A DNA stretch of 64,000 nt, taken from Verrucomicrobiales bacterium. Lineage in GTDB: Bacteria > Verrucomicrobiota > Verrucomicrobiia > Verrucomicrobiales > DEV007. The notes beneath the pieces are model-generated. The model was not told the DNA's origin, ran no database searches, and saw only the letters and a list, made by a program, of their open reading frames with translations. Made by a program: the position numbers and the translations under genes. This document shows positions 17,474-26,552 of the stretch, in pieces. Positions within the stretch are counted from its first letter, which is position 1; every line of letters begins with the position of its first letter. Location of the stretch: contig JAPYUT010000002.1 in NCBI GenBank assembly GCA_029940475.1, forward strand, positions 66,934-130,933, written 5' to 3'.

Positions 17474-19921
17474 ATGAAACCGACCAGCCTGTTTTTGGCA
17501 CTGGCACTGGCACTTCTGACAATTGCCACTCAAGACGTCTTTGCATCAAGTCCTTCCCTCAGTAACATCCTGCCGCGCGGTGCCAAGATCGGCACTGAGA
17601 TCGAGCTTAATTTTCACGGCGACCGGCTTGATGACGCTGTCGAGATCATGCCTTACACCCCGGGGTTTGCGATCGGGGCAATTGAGGTAATCAGCCCCAA
17701 ACACATCAAGGCAAAGGTAACCATCGCCGCGGATGCGAAGCTCGGTGAGCACCTGATGCGGATACGCACCAGTAGCGGGCTCTCACCGATAAAGAGCTTC
17801 TGGGTCGGTCAATTTGACAGCCTCGCGGAAAAGGAACCCAACAGTGACTTTGCCGCCCCGCAACCCGTGACAATGAACACCACAATGGAAGGAGTGCTGG
17901 AAAATGAGGATGTTGATTACTATGTCACTGAGGCCAGGAAAGGGCAGCGCATCAGTGCCGAGGTTGAGGGCATCCGTCTGGCCGGGGCTTTCTACGATCC
18001 CTATGTCGCAATCCTCAACAGCGAGCGCTTCGAGTTGGCCGCATCTGATGACACCGCATTGCTCCTGCAAGACAGTGCCGTTTCGGTAATCGCACCTGCT
18101 GATGGCAAGTACATCATCCAGATCCGCGAGAGCTCCTACACAGGGAATGGCAACTGCAGATACAGGCTCCATGTCGGTGCATTCCCCCGCCCCATGGCAG
18201 TCTACCCTGCCGGCGGACAATCCGGCAGTGTTATTGAAGTCAGATTGATCGGCGACTCCGCAGGGGAAACAACCAGGACGGTGACTCTGCCCCCGCAAGC
18301 CGATGCCCGTTTCCCCATCCACGCTGAAGCTGACGGCCTGATCTCTCCTGCCCCGAATATCCTGCGGGTTTCCCCCTTCCCCAATGTCCTCGAAACTGAA
18401 CCAAACAACAACATGGCCCAGGCCACAGTTTCCCCCGTCCCGCTTCCCGCCGCACTCAACGGCATCATTAATGAAAACGGTGACCAGGACTGGTTCCGCT
18501 TCTCCGCTAAGAAGGGACAGCGCTTCATCTTCCGAGCACACGCAAAATCAATTGGTTCCCCCCTCGACACCGTCCTTAATATATATGGTCCTGACAAGAA
18601 AGGCATCAGCGGTAATGACGACGCCGATAACCGGCAGGACAGTAAAATCGACTTCACCGCCCCCTCGGACGGGGAATTCACGATCCGAATTCGCGACCAC
18701 CTTAAAAAGGGAGGCGCTAGCTACGTCTATCGCATCGAGGCGCAAGCGCTCTCCCCCGACCTTGGGCTTACCATCCCCTACTTCGGGCGGGCGGATTACC
18801 AGTCCCGGCAAATGGTCTATGTCGCCCGTGGAAACCGCTTCGCCACACGCATCAATGCCGGCAGGGTAAATTTTGGCGGTGATCTCCTGCTCGAGGCAAT
18901 CGGTCTCCCACAGGGAGTCACGCTCAAGGCCGACAAAATGCACACAAGTGTCAACTCTGGCGTCCTTCTCTTTGAGGCAGCCCCCGAGGCACCCGTTGCC
19001 GGGTCACTGGTGGATCTCATTGCCAAGCACGCTGAAGCAGAAAAGAACATCAGCGGTTGCTTTTCGCAGCCGCTGGACTTCGTCCTAGGACAACCCAACA
19101 ATACTGTCTATTACAAGAGTAGAACGCCAAAGTTTGCTGTTGCCGTTGTCGAGGAACTTCCCTTTAAAATCAATGTCGCCCCTCCCAGCGTGCCACTGGT
19201 TCGCAACGGCACGCTCGGCCTGCGGGTCACAGTTACCCGTAAGGAAGGCTTTGATGCCCCGATCACTGTGCGCCACCTCTGGAATCCGCCCGGCATCAGT
19301 GCTCAGCCAACGATAAAAATTCCAAAGGGCCAGAACGAGATCATTTACACGCTTACCGCCAACAGCGGGGCACCCCTGCTTACCTGGCAAATTGCAGTGA
19401 TGGGTGAATCAGATGCTGGAAAAGGGCAGATTCTCGCCAGTTCCGCCCTGGTGCCCATCACCATCGCGGAGCCATATCTGGGGATGAAAATTGAGATGGC
19501 CGCCGTTGAACAGGGTAAGGCCGGCGCAGTTGTCTGTAAATTAACCCAGTCCACCCCTTTCGAGGGCAAGGCCAAGGTGAAATTACTGGGTCTACCAGCC
19601 AAAGTAAGCTCTCCGGAAATTGAAATCGACAAGACCACCACCGAGATCAGCTTTCCGGTGAGCATTGCCCCGGACAGCCCGAAGGGCCAACACAAGAACC
19701 TCTTCTGCCATCTCACTATTCCAGTGGCCGGTACAAGCATCCCCCACAATGTCGGTCACGGCGGAGTATTGCGGATAGATCCTCCTCCAAAAAAACCGGC
19801 ACCAAAGGTAGCCCCCAAGCCTGAGCAAAAAGAAAAACCTGCCACCGTGGCCAAGGTAGAACCGCCCAAAAAACCTCTTTCCCGACTGGAAAAACTCCGT
19901 CTTGAGGCAAAAAATAAATGA
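17474..19921 (+). CDS. exported PPC-domain protein (pre-peptidase C-terminal repeats)
   Basis: This 815-residue exported protein has a signal peptide (about 1-24, ending DVFA-S). An IPT/TIG-like Ig domain follows (about 27-115, starting PSLSNILPRGAKIGTEIEL). Two PPC domains follow, each opening with the typical EPN motif: EKEPNSDF near 120 and ETEPNNNMAQA near 305. The second also has DQDWFRFSAKKGQRF and TAPSDGEFTIRIRD. The region from about 430 to 770 is beta-rich and unassigned. The C-terminus is a Lys/Pro/Ala-rich tail. PPC domains are non-catalytic extracellular beta-sandwich modules. In PVC genomes such proteins regularly sit between DUF1501 and DUF1549/DUF1553 genes, as here. It overlaps the next gene by 4 bases (ATGA), implying translational coupling. 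Confidence 0.88.
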   Translation: MKPTSLFLALALALLTIATQDVFASSPSLSNILPRGAKIGTEIELNFHGDRLDDAVEIMPYTPGFAIGAIEVISPKHIKAKVTIAADAKLGEHLMRIRTSSGLSPIKSFWVGQFDSLAEKEPNSDFAAPQPVTMNTTMEGVLENEDVDYYVTEARKGQRISAEVEGIRLAGAFYDPYVAILNSERFELAASDDTALLLQDSAVSVIAPADGKYIIQIRESSYTGNGNCRYRLHVGAFPRPMAVYPAGGQSGSVIEVRLIGDSAGETTRTVTLPPQADARFPIHAEADGLISPAPNILRVSPFPNVLETEPNNNMAQATVSPVPLPAALNGIINENGDQDWFRFSAKKGQRFIFRAHAKSIGSPLDTVLNIYGPDKKGISGNDDADNRQDSKIDFTAPSDGEFTIRIRDHLKKGGASYVYRIEAQALSPDLGLTIPYFGRADYQSRQMVYVARGNRFATRINAGRVNFGGDLLLEAIGLPQGVTLKADKMHTSVNSGVLLFEAAPEAPVAGSLVDLIAKHAEAEKNISGCFSQPLDFVLGQPNNTVYYKSRTPKFAVAVVEELPFKINVAPPSVPLVRNGTLGLRVTVTRKEGFDAPITVRHLWNPPGISAQPTIKIPKGQNEIIYTLTANSGAPLLTWQIAVMGESDAGKGQILASSALVPITIAEPYLGMKIEMAAVEQGKAGAVVCKLTQSTPFEGKAKVKLLGLPAKVSSPEIEIDKTTTEISFPVSIAPDSPKGQHKNLFCHLTIPVAGTSIPHNVGHGGVLRIDPPPKKPAPKVAPKPEQKEKPATVAKVEPPKKPLSRLEKLRLEAKNK

Positions 19922-22689
19922 AATTAGGCCTACCTACGCTGCTTTTCATGGCTATTGCCCTACCCGCAAGCGGGGTAGATTTCGCAAAGGACATCCAGCC
20001 TGTCCTCGAGACCCGCTGCATCAGTTGCCACGGCGGTAAAAAGCAAAAAGGCAACCTCAACCTGAGCACTCTAGAAACCGCGCAAAAGGGTGGTGACACG
20101 GGGCCGGGCATCTTACCCGGAAAGACCGAAAAAAGCGAAATCCTCACCCGGATCACCCTTGCCCATGATGACGAGGATATCATGCCCCCTAAGGACGAGC
20201 CATTGAGTGCCGATCAAATTGCAACCTTCACTTCATGGGTCAGTGAAGGCGCTAAGTGGCCGGGGGGCATCATCCTGGTAAACAAATCCGCCAACAGTAT
20301 TTCCACGGCAAATGATGCCGTGGGGCTTTTGTCTGTTGCCCTTTATCCTCCCACCGCCTCGCTCTCAACAAATGCCGATCTGCAGCGGCTTGTGGCCGTG
20401 GCAAGCTACCAAGACGGTACAACCCGCGACATCACCAGAAAAATCACCTTCAGCCCGGAGGACGCATCGCTGGTCAGTGTCGCTGGGAACCTCCTCCGCC
20501 CCCGGGCTAACGGCGAAACAAGCGTAACTGTGTCCTTTCACGGCAAGCAGGTAAAAATCCCGCTGAAAGTCGCCGGGGCGGCTGAAAGTCGCCCGGTCAG
20601 TTTCCGGCTTGATGTAATGCCGATCTTCATGCGTGCCGGCTGTAACACGGGCTCATGCCACGGTTCAGCCCGGGGACAGGACGGCTTCAGGCTTTCGCTC
20701 TTCGGTTTTGATCCCGCCGGCGATTATCACCGAATCACCCGTGAACTCACCAGCCGGCGCATCAACCTCGCGCTCCCCGGTGAAAGTCTGCTTATCGAGA
20801 AGGTCACCGAGACAGTACCGCATACCGGCGGCAAGTTGTTTGACAAGAACAGCGATTACTGCAAAACACTCAACCGCTGGCTGGAAGCAGGGGCACCGGA
20901 TGACCCCAAGGACATTGCCACGCCTGTTGCACTGGATATCTACCCGGAACAAGTCGTCCTTGAAGGCAGGAACTCACAGCAGCAATTCATCGCGGTGGCT
21001 CAATACTCGAACGGGACCACAAGGGATGTCACCGCACTTACGGTTTTCGAGTCAAACAACTCCCCCACAGCAGCAATCAGCAAGGATGGAATCGTAACCG
21101 CAGGCAACCGCGGTGAAGCCTTCGTGATGGCACGGTTTGCCACCTTTACAATGGGAGCTCAGGTCATCGTCATTCCGAAAGACCTGCAGTATCAACGCCC
21201 GGAATTTGTTGCCCTGAATTACATCGATCCCCTGGTCGCCGGGAAACTCCACAAACTGCGTATTGAGCCCTCCGGGTTATGCAGTGACGGGGAATTCCTG
21301 CGTAGAGCCACGATTGACATTACCGGAACACTCCCGGACGAGGAGCAATTCCGCCTCTTCATGGCTGACCCCTCTGAGAAAAAGCGGGGAAACCTTGTCG
21401 ACACGCTGCTTGCCCGCAAGGAGTTCACCGAGGTCTGGGTGATGAAATTTGCCGAGCTTCTGCAGATCCGAACCAACCCAAACAACCAAGTCAGCTACAA
21501 GGCCACACTCTTGTATTACAACTGGCTGCAGGAGCGCATCGCCAACAATGTCCCCTTTAATAAAATTGTTCAGGAACTGCTGTCATCAACCGGAGGGACA
21601 TTCACCAATCCCTCGACCAACTATTACCAGATTGAACGGGACACCCTGAAGCTTTCCGAGAATGTTGCACAGGTGTTCATGGGGATGCGCCTGCAGTGCG
21701 CTCAATGCCACAACCACCCCTTTGACCGGTGGACAATGAACGACTACTACTCATTTGCCGCATTTTTTTCCCAGATCGGCCGAAAGCGAGCTCAGGATCC
21801 GCGCGAGGTGGTCGTTTACAACCGATCCAACGGCGACATGAAACACCCTGTTGGCGGCAGGGTCATGGAACCGGTTTTCCTCGGTGCCGAGAAGCCCGAG
21901 ATAAAGTCCGGGCAGGACAGGCGGGAAATCCTCGCAGAATGGATGGCATCGCCACAGAACCCGTTCTTCTCCCGCAATCTGGCGAACATCGTGTGGGCGC
22001 ACTTCTTCGGGGTCGGAATTATTGACCCGGTGGATGATGTCCGCATCAGCAACCCCGCATCCAATCCCCAGTTGATCGCCACCCTCGCGCAACGCTTCAC
22101 TGATTACAATTATGACTTCAAGCGCCTTGTTCGCGATATCTGCACATCACGCACCTACCAGTTGTCCACCAGAGTCAACGAAAGCAACGAGGGGGATGCC
22201 AGTAACTTCTCACACGCTCCCATCCGCAGGATGCGTGCCGAGGTAATGCTCGACGCAATCAGCCAGGTCACTGACACAAAGAACAAATTCAAGGGACTAC
22301 CGCTCGGTGCCCGTGCTGTCCAAATTGCTGACGGCAATGTATCCAGTTACTTCCTGAAAACCTTCGGGCGTGCCGAGCGCAAGACAGTTTGCTCCTGCGA
22401 GGTCAAAATGGAGCCCAATCTGGGCCAAGCCCTGCACCTCATCAATGGTGATGCCACCGGCAACAGGATAGCCAGCGGAAAAGTTGTTGCAGAGATGCTC
22501 GCCGCTGGAAAAGCCCCTGAACAAGTCATCGAGAATCTCTATATTCGGACATTCAGCCGTTTGCCAAGCGTAACAGAACGCGGCCAGCTATTGGCAAAGA
22601 TTGATCAGGACCCGGCAAAGCACCGGCAGGATCTTGAGGATATTTTCTGGGCATTGCTCAACGCAAAGGAATTCATCTTTAACCACTAG
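19918..22689 (+). CDS. DUF1549/DUF1553 planctomycete-type multi-cytochrome protein
   Basis: This is a 923-residue exported protein (signal about 1-20). Domains in order are a planctomycete cytochrome C domain with heme motif CISCH near 34-38 and MPP ligand region DIMPPKDEP; a bacterial Ig-like (Big2) domain (about 120-195); and a Cys-rich CNTGSCHG motif near 241. A second Ig-like domain spans about 340-420. DUF1549 covers about 430-640 and contains CAQCHNHPFDRW near 593. DUF1553 covers about 690-900 and contains NRLW-like NIVWAHFFGVGI and RRMRAEVMLDAI. This is the PSCyt1-Big2-PSCyt2-PSD1 architecture of PVC bacteria. An electron-transfer or oxidative role in the periplasm is inferred from the heme motifs; no substrate is established. 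It is coupled to the PPC gene upstream and is followed after 7 bases by the WD40 gene. Confidence 0.92.
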   Translation: MKLGLPTLLFMAIALPASGVDFAKDIQPVLETRCISCHGGKKQKGNLNLSTLETAQKGGDTGPGILPGKTEKSEILTRITLAHDDEDIMPPKDEPLSADQIATFTSWVSEGAKWPGGIILVNKSANSISTANDAVGLLSVALYPPTASLSTNADLQRLVAVASYQDGTTRDITRKITFSPEDASLVSVAGNLLRPRANGETSVTVSFHGKQVKIPLKVAGAAESRPVSFRLDVMPIFMRAGCNTGSCHGSARGQDGFRLSLFGFDPAGDYHRITRELTSRRINLALPGESLLIEKVTETVPHTGGKLFDKNSDYCKTLNRWLEAGAPDDPKDIATPVALDIYPEQVVLEGRNSQQQFIAVAQYSNGTTRDVTALTVFESNNSPTAAISKDGIVTAGNRGEAFVMARFATFTMGAQVIVIPKDLQYQRPEFVALNYIDPLVAGKLHKLRIEPSGLCSDGEFLRRATIDITGTLPDEEQFRLFMADPSEKKRGNLVDTLLARKEFTEVWVMKFAELLQIRTNPNNQVSYKATLLYYNWLQERIANNVPFNKIVQELLSSTGGTFTNPSTNYYQIERDTLKLSENVAQVFMGMRLQCAQCHNHPFDRWTMNDYYSFAAFFSQIGRKRAQDPREVVVYNRSNGDMKHPVGGRVMEPVFLGAEKPEIKSGQDRREILAEWMASPQNPFFSRNLANIVWAHFFGVGIIDPVDDVRISNPASNPQLIATLAQRFTDYNYDFKRLVRDICTSRTYQLSTRVNESNEGDASNFSHAPIRRMRAEVMLDAISQVTDTKNKFKGLPLGARAVQIADGNVSSYFLKTFGRAERKTVCSCEVKMEPNLGQALHLINGDATGNRIASGKVVAEMLAAGKAPEQVIENLYIRTFSRLPSVTERGQLLAKIDQDPAKHRQDLEDIFWALLNAKEFIFNH

Positions 22690-22693
22690 GAGG
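22688..22693 (+). promoter_or_regulatory. Shine-Dalgarno AGGAGG deciding the start of the WD40 gene
   Basis: A perfect AGGAGG overlaps the stop codon of the DUF1553 gene and lies 3 bases before the ATG at 22697. The spacing is short, but it is one of very few recognisable Shine-Dalgarno sequences in the window. It supports 22697 over the upstream in-frame start at 22601. Confidence 0.5.
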
Positions 22694-22696
22694 ATA

Positions 22697-25390
22697 ATGG
22701 GAACCAGCGTTTCTCCAACCACACTACAAATCGCCCGGTTGGCTGAAAAAAAGAGCATCGGGCCAGTATTTACGTTATACGCGTGCCTCATATCCGGAGG
22801 ATTGCTGTCAGCGAAAGCCGCGGAAAAGGTTACTTACGATGATCATGTGAGGCCCATCTTTGCTGATCGCTGTCTCAACTGCCACAATCCGGACAAGGCC
22901 AAGGGAGGACTCGATCTTACTACCTACGCCACCATGACACAGGGCGGCTCATCAGGGGAAATAGTGAATGCCGGTGAGCCCGGTAGTAGCCGTCTGTTTC
23001 GCTCGGTAACCCATGCGGAGGAGCCCTTCATGCCGCCAAAGGGCGAGAAACTGACAACCGAACGCATCAACCTTATCCGTGACTGGATTGCCGGTGGATT
23101 ACTTGAAAACTCTGGCAGCAAGGCAAAATCCAGCAAGCCCGCCTTCAACATGGAGCTTGCGGAATCTCCCACCGGCAAACCCGAGGGCCCTCCGCCAATG
23201 CCTGAGCACCTGATCCTTGCCCCGGAGGTAACCTCCTCACGGGCCGCCACACCTTCAGACATCACCTCAAGTCCTTGGGCTCCACTCATCGCTCTCGCCG
23301 TACCAAGACAAATACTGCTCTACAACAGCAACACACTTCACCTTGAGGGCGTGCTTCCTTTCCCCGAAGGGACGCCGGCCACTCTGGCCTTCAGTCGCAA
23401 CGGCACCATTCTTGTGGCAGGTGGAGGACGGGGTGGAAAATCAGGGCTCGTGGTAGGTTGGCAGGTGAAGTCAGGCAAGCGGGTATTCGAGATAGGAGCG
23501 GAATACGACGCCGTGCTTGCCGCTGACATCACAGCCGACCACAAACTGGTAGCCCTCGGAGGACCCGGGCGCAGGATTAAAATCTACTCAACCAAAAATG
23601 GCGAGGAAGTCGCCAATATCAAAAAACACACCGACTGGGTAACCGCCATCGCATTCAGCCCTGATGGCGTCCTCCTCGCTACCGGAGATCGCAACGGCGG
23701 TCTGTTTGTCTGGGAATCCGGCACCGGTAATCCCTTCTATACCCTAAAGGCTCACAGCAAATCAATTACAGCAATCAGTTGGCGCGCCGACTCCAACCTA
23801 GTGGCATCAGCATCAGAAGACGGCAGCGTGCGGTTGTGGGAAATGAACGAGGGTAAACAGGTTAAAAACTGGACCGGTCACAGCGGCGGCATCACTGACA
23901 TGGCATATACTGCTGATGGGCGGATTGCCACCTGCGGTCGAGACCGGCAGGCAAAGGTATGGGATGGTAACGGTGACCAGAAAAGCGCCACCAAGGACTT
24001 TGCGGACATCCCGGTCACCGTGTGCCTGAATTACGATGGTTCGCGTTTAATCGCAGCTGACTGGGTTGGCAATGTCAGGGTTGTAAACAGCTCAGACGGG
24101 AAACCAATCGGCACCCTCCTGGCAAATCCTCCATCAATTGACACTCGCATTGCCCAGGTGCAAACAGTGATTAAAATCAAAGAGGAAAACCTCGAAAAAG
24201 CAAGGCACTCGCACTCGGAAAATCTTACCACAGCCCATTCCTCCGCAAAATATCTTGCCGCACTCCAGTCCGAGATTACCGCTCGGAAGCAGCAGGCAAA
24301 CAAGGCAGAAAATGCCCTTCAGGAAGCACAATCAAAACTAACGGAAGGCAAGAAAAGCCATGCCGAAATCGTCAACAAAACAGATATTAGAAAACAGGAG
24401 ATCAACAAGCTCGAAGCTGATCTTAAATCCCTTCCCCCGGAGGAGGAAAAGCGCACGCAGCTGGAAACAGCACTCACTGAAACCAAAGCCGCACTCGATC
24501 AACAACTGAAAGATCTGGCTGTCAATGAAGCTAAATCCAAAGAGACTGGAAGCGTGATAGACAATGCGCAAAAAAATCTTGCCGCCGCCACTGCGGCACT
24601 AGGCGCTACTTCGACCCGAGTTAAACCCGCTGAAGAGGATCATGCATCAAAGGCAAAGGTGGCAACAGGCTCCCTTGCCCTGGTTACTGCCGCAGAGCAT
24701 GAACTGGCATCGGCATCCGCAAATAAGCTCCACTGGCAAGCCGCCAAAATTAATCTCGACCGCTACAAAAAAACATCTCTTCGTCCTATGCTAGAAGAAA
24801 AACTGGAGCACCTTAAACTCTCGCAAGCTCAGTCAAAGCAAACGCATGAACTGCATGTAAATACTGCGGCGACGGCTGCAAACACCCTTGCCGACACCCA
24901 AAAGACAGAGCTTCAATCCGTTGCTGCCCTAAACACTGCACGCAACCGCCTGCCCGAGCTCAAATGGGAGCTCCGTCTCGCTGAGGTGATTGCAAACCAG
25001 CAGCAAGGCTTCGCCGAAACCATTCAAAGTGCAATGAAGGAAGCCCCTGATTCACTAAAACCGAAGATCGAGGCAGCTATAACGGATGCCGGCAAGGCAC
25101 TTGCCACATCGGACTCGAAAGTAACCCAAACCAGGGATCTGTTGGATCACAGCGTAGCGCGGGCACAATCTGCGCTCGATGAAATCCGATCCCGGGTTGC
25201 CGGTGCTCAAAAGGATCTCGCAACCCGGCAATCCGAGGAGGCTGCCGCCTTGCTCGTTCTGGGTGAAGCGGACAAGGCACATAAAGCGGGAACTGAAAAA
25301 ATCGAGTTGCTCGACCGTGAAATATCCGATCTCTACAAGCGCTATCTGCAGACACTCCCCGCCCGGGCTGCAGGAGATCCTAAGAAATAA
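22697..25390 (+). CDS. cytochrome c / WD40 repeat / coiled-coil protein
   Basis: This protein has 897 residues from the ATG at 22697. A signal or membrane segment (about 20-40) is followed by a planctomycete-type cytochrome C domain with CLNCH near 58 and EPFMPPKGEKL. A beta-propeller of WD40 repeats spans about 195-490, with copies such as HTDWVTAIAFSPDGVLLATGDRNG, HSKSITAISWRAD and HSGGITDMAYTADG. The last 380 residues (about 500-880) are a long Ala/Lys/Glu/Gln-rich coiled coil. It is the last gene of the DUF1501 cassette and probably scaffolds the complex in the periplasm. Cytochrome-WD40 fusions are common in PVC genomes, but the very long C-terminal coiled coil is less usual. It resembles a stalk or spacer, which is inference. 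Confidence 0.88.
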   Translation: MGTSVSPTTLQIARLAEKKSIGPVFTLYACLISGGLLSAKAAEKVTYDDHVRPIFADRCLNCHNPDKAKGGLDLTTYATMTQGGSSGEIVNAGEPGSSRLFRSVTHAEEPFMPPKGEKLTTERINLIRDWIAGGLLENSGSKAKSSKPAFNMELAESPTGKPEGPPPMPEHLILAPEVTSSRAATPSDITSSPWAPLIALAVPRQILLYNSNTLHLEGVLPFPEGTPATLAFSRNGTILVAGGGRGGKSGLVVGWQVKSGKRVFEIGAEYDAVLAADITADHKLVALGGPGRRIKIYSTKNGEEVANIKKHTDWVTAIAFSPDGVLLATGDRNGGLFVWESGTGNPFYTLKAHSKSITAISWRADSNLVASASEDGSVRLWEMNEGKQVKNWTGHSGGITDMAYTADGRIATCGRDRQAKVWDGNGDQKSATKDFADIPVTVCLNYDGSRLIAADWVGNVRVVNSSDGKPIGTLLANPPSIDTRIAQVQTVIKIKEENLEKARHSHSENLTTAHSSAKYLAALQSEITARKQQANKAENALQEAQSKLTEGKKSHAEIVNKTDIRKQEINKLEADLKSLPPEEEKRTQLETALTETKAALDQQLKDLAVNEAKSKETGSVIDNAQKNLAAATAALGATSTRVKPAEEDHASKAKVATGSLALVTAAEHELASASANKLHWQAAKINLDRYKKTSLRPMLEEKLEHLKLSQAQSKQTHELHVNTAATAANTLADTQKTELQSVAALNTARNRLPELKWELRLAEVIANQQQGFAETIQSAMKEAPDSLKPKIEAAITDAGKALATSDSKVTQTRDLLDHSVARAQSALDEIRSRVAGAQKDLATRQSEEAAALLVLGEADKAHKAGTEKIELLDREISDLYKRYLQTLPARAAGDPKK

Positions 25391-25426
25391 CTCGTCCAGC
25401 CGATACTCAAACGGCTATATTCCCGC

Positions 25427-25861
25427 GTGATAAAACGCCTTGTTCTGCCTGCAGTAATTCTGGGATTGGCCGGTTGCAGCTTAACCGGTTCAAAAACCTC
25501 ACGTGCCAGGAACTATGACTGGAGCGCACTTGATGCCTCGCTTCCTGACGGTTCCAGCATGACGCCCGCCCACAACCTCGCGCATCATGAATATCCATTC
25601 GACAACAGCGGAAAATACATCCCGGCATGGGCGGCAGAAGGTGAGAAACGCCATGGGCGTATTACCTATCCCGGTTCACACCCTGCAGGAAATCACGGTT
25701 CCTCCGCCAGAAAAATCGGCTACCAACATCACAAAATTGTCTCTGGAGATACGCTTTATGGCCTTGCCCGTCGCTATGGAACTAGCGTAAACGCCATCAA
25801 GCGCGCAAACAAAATGACTTCAGATCTTATTATAAAGGGACGCACCCTTAAAATTCCCTGA
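25427..25861 (+). CDS. LysM-domain lipoprotein
   Basis: This is a 144-residue putative lipoprotein from a GTG start. The signal peptide ends in the lipobox LAGC (Cys near residue 17), a low-complexity linker of about 80 residues follows, and a single LysM domain closes the protein (about 100-144: HHKIVSGDTLYGLARRYGTS, then VNAIKRANKM and IIKGRTLKIP). LysM binds peptidoglycan, so the protein would tether the membrane it is anchored in to the cell wall. No catalytic domain is present. It starts 36 bases after the WD40 gene and may be co-transcribed. Its 3' end faces the SET-domain gene with a 30-base gap and no clear terminator. Confidence 0.85.
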   Translation: MIKRLVLPAVILGLAGCSLTGSKTSRARNYDWSALDASLPDGSSMTPAHNLAHHEYPFDNSGKYIPAWAAEGEKRHGRITYPGSHPAGNHGSSARKIGYQHHKIVSGDTLYGLARRYGTSVNAIKRANKMTSDLIIKGRTLKIP

Positions 25862-25891
25862 GGGTGAAATATCCTCTACTCTTCCCGCCCT

Positions 25892-26449
25892 TCACTGCCC
25901 TGCGCTTATCGCCCTCTCTTTTGCCGCTTTCCTTTCCGCCTTTGCTTTCTTTTTCTTCAACTTGCGTCGCAACTTGGGCCAGTAGTCCTCGCCGGCAATA
26001 TAGCCGACGCATTTTCGACTGCCACAATGACATGGATGCTTGCGGTAATCCTCAAGGTCAAATCCGTAATTAAATGAGAGTTCCTCCCCTCCCGCGATTT
26101 CCCTCAGGGCCACCAGCCATATCTTTAAATCCTCATCAATCTGCGCCTCACAATTCGGTTCACAGGAATGATTGACCAGTCGTGCCGTGTTCCAATCAAA
26201 ATTGCCATCAAGATCCCAGTTATCATCAAGAGTAAACAGGTAAACCTGGGCACCTCCGGTATCCTTCGACTCATCTAAAAGGACATGTCCACGCCGGTTG
26301 GACTCGTCCTTGTCAATACGTTCCCCCAAATATTTAATTACCTCTGTGCCCTCAGGAATATCTTTGACGGCAAACATTCCCCGCCCATGGACAACCGAGC
26401 CCCTTACTTCTGCCCATTGGGATTTGGCAGGCTTATTCTTTTTCCCCAT
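25892..26449 (-). CDS. SET domain protein lysine methyltransferase
   Basis: This is a 185-residue single-domain SET protein. It has the N-terminal GRGMFAVKDIPEGTEVIKY motif (about 23-40) and the cofactor/substrate motif LVNHSCEPNCEA near 89-100. The catalytic-Tyr motif GEELSFNYGFD lies near 118-128, and a post-SET Cys cluster CHCGSRKC lies near 139-146 with an additional Cys in the NHSCEPNC motif, as in eukaryotic SET enzymes where these Cys bind zinc. The last 30 residues are a strongly basic Lys/Arg tail. SET enzymes transfer methyl groups from S-adenosylmethionine to protein lysines. Bacterial SET proteins occur sporadically, including in Chlamydiae, and their targets are mostly unknown. 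The basic tail may help bind nucleic acid or ribosomes (inference). Confidence 0.88.
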   Translation of the reverse strand: MGKKNKPAKSQWAEVRGSVVHGRGMFAVKDIPEGTEVIKYLGERIDKDESNRRGHVLLDESKDTGGAQVYLFTLDDNWDLDGNFDWNTARLVNHSCEPNCEAQIDEDLKIWLVALREIAGGEELSFNYGFDLEDYRKHPCHCGSRKCVGYIAGEDYWPKLRRKLKKKKAKAERKAAKERAISAGQ

Positions 26450-26494
26450 CGGACGCCTTCCGTATCATCTCCAGCATTGGATGCAAGCGCATAA

Positions 26495-26515
26495 TGCATC
26501 GCACCCAGCGATGCA
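26495..26515. other. 8-base-pair hairpin between SET and helical-repeat genes
   Basis: TGCATCGC (26495-26502) and GCGATGCA (26508-26515) form a perfect stem with a 5-base loop. It lies downstream of the helical-repeat gene and upstream of the SET gene, both on the minus strand. No T run follows on either strand, so it may be a weak terminator or a regulator site for the SET gene. Confidence 0.4.
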
Positions 26516-26552
26516 ATCGTTGCTCCTTTGCCTATATGCAAGAGAGCAAGCG

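Noticed and set aside
17783-18541. A 252-codon open frame antisense to the PPC-domain gene
   Set aside because: No domain, no start context; it overlaps a clear PPC domain region on the other strand.
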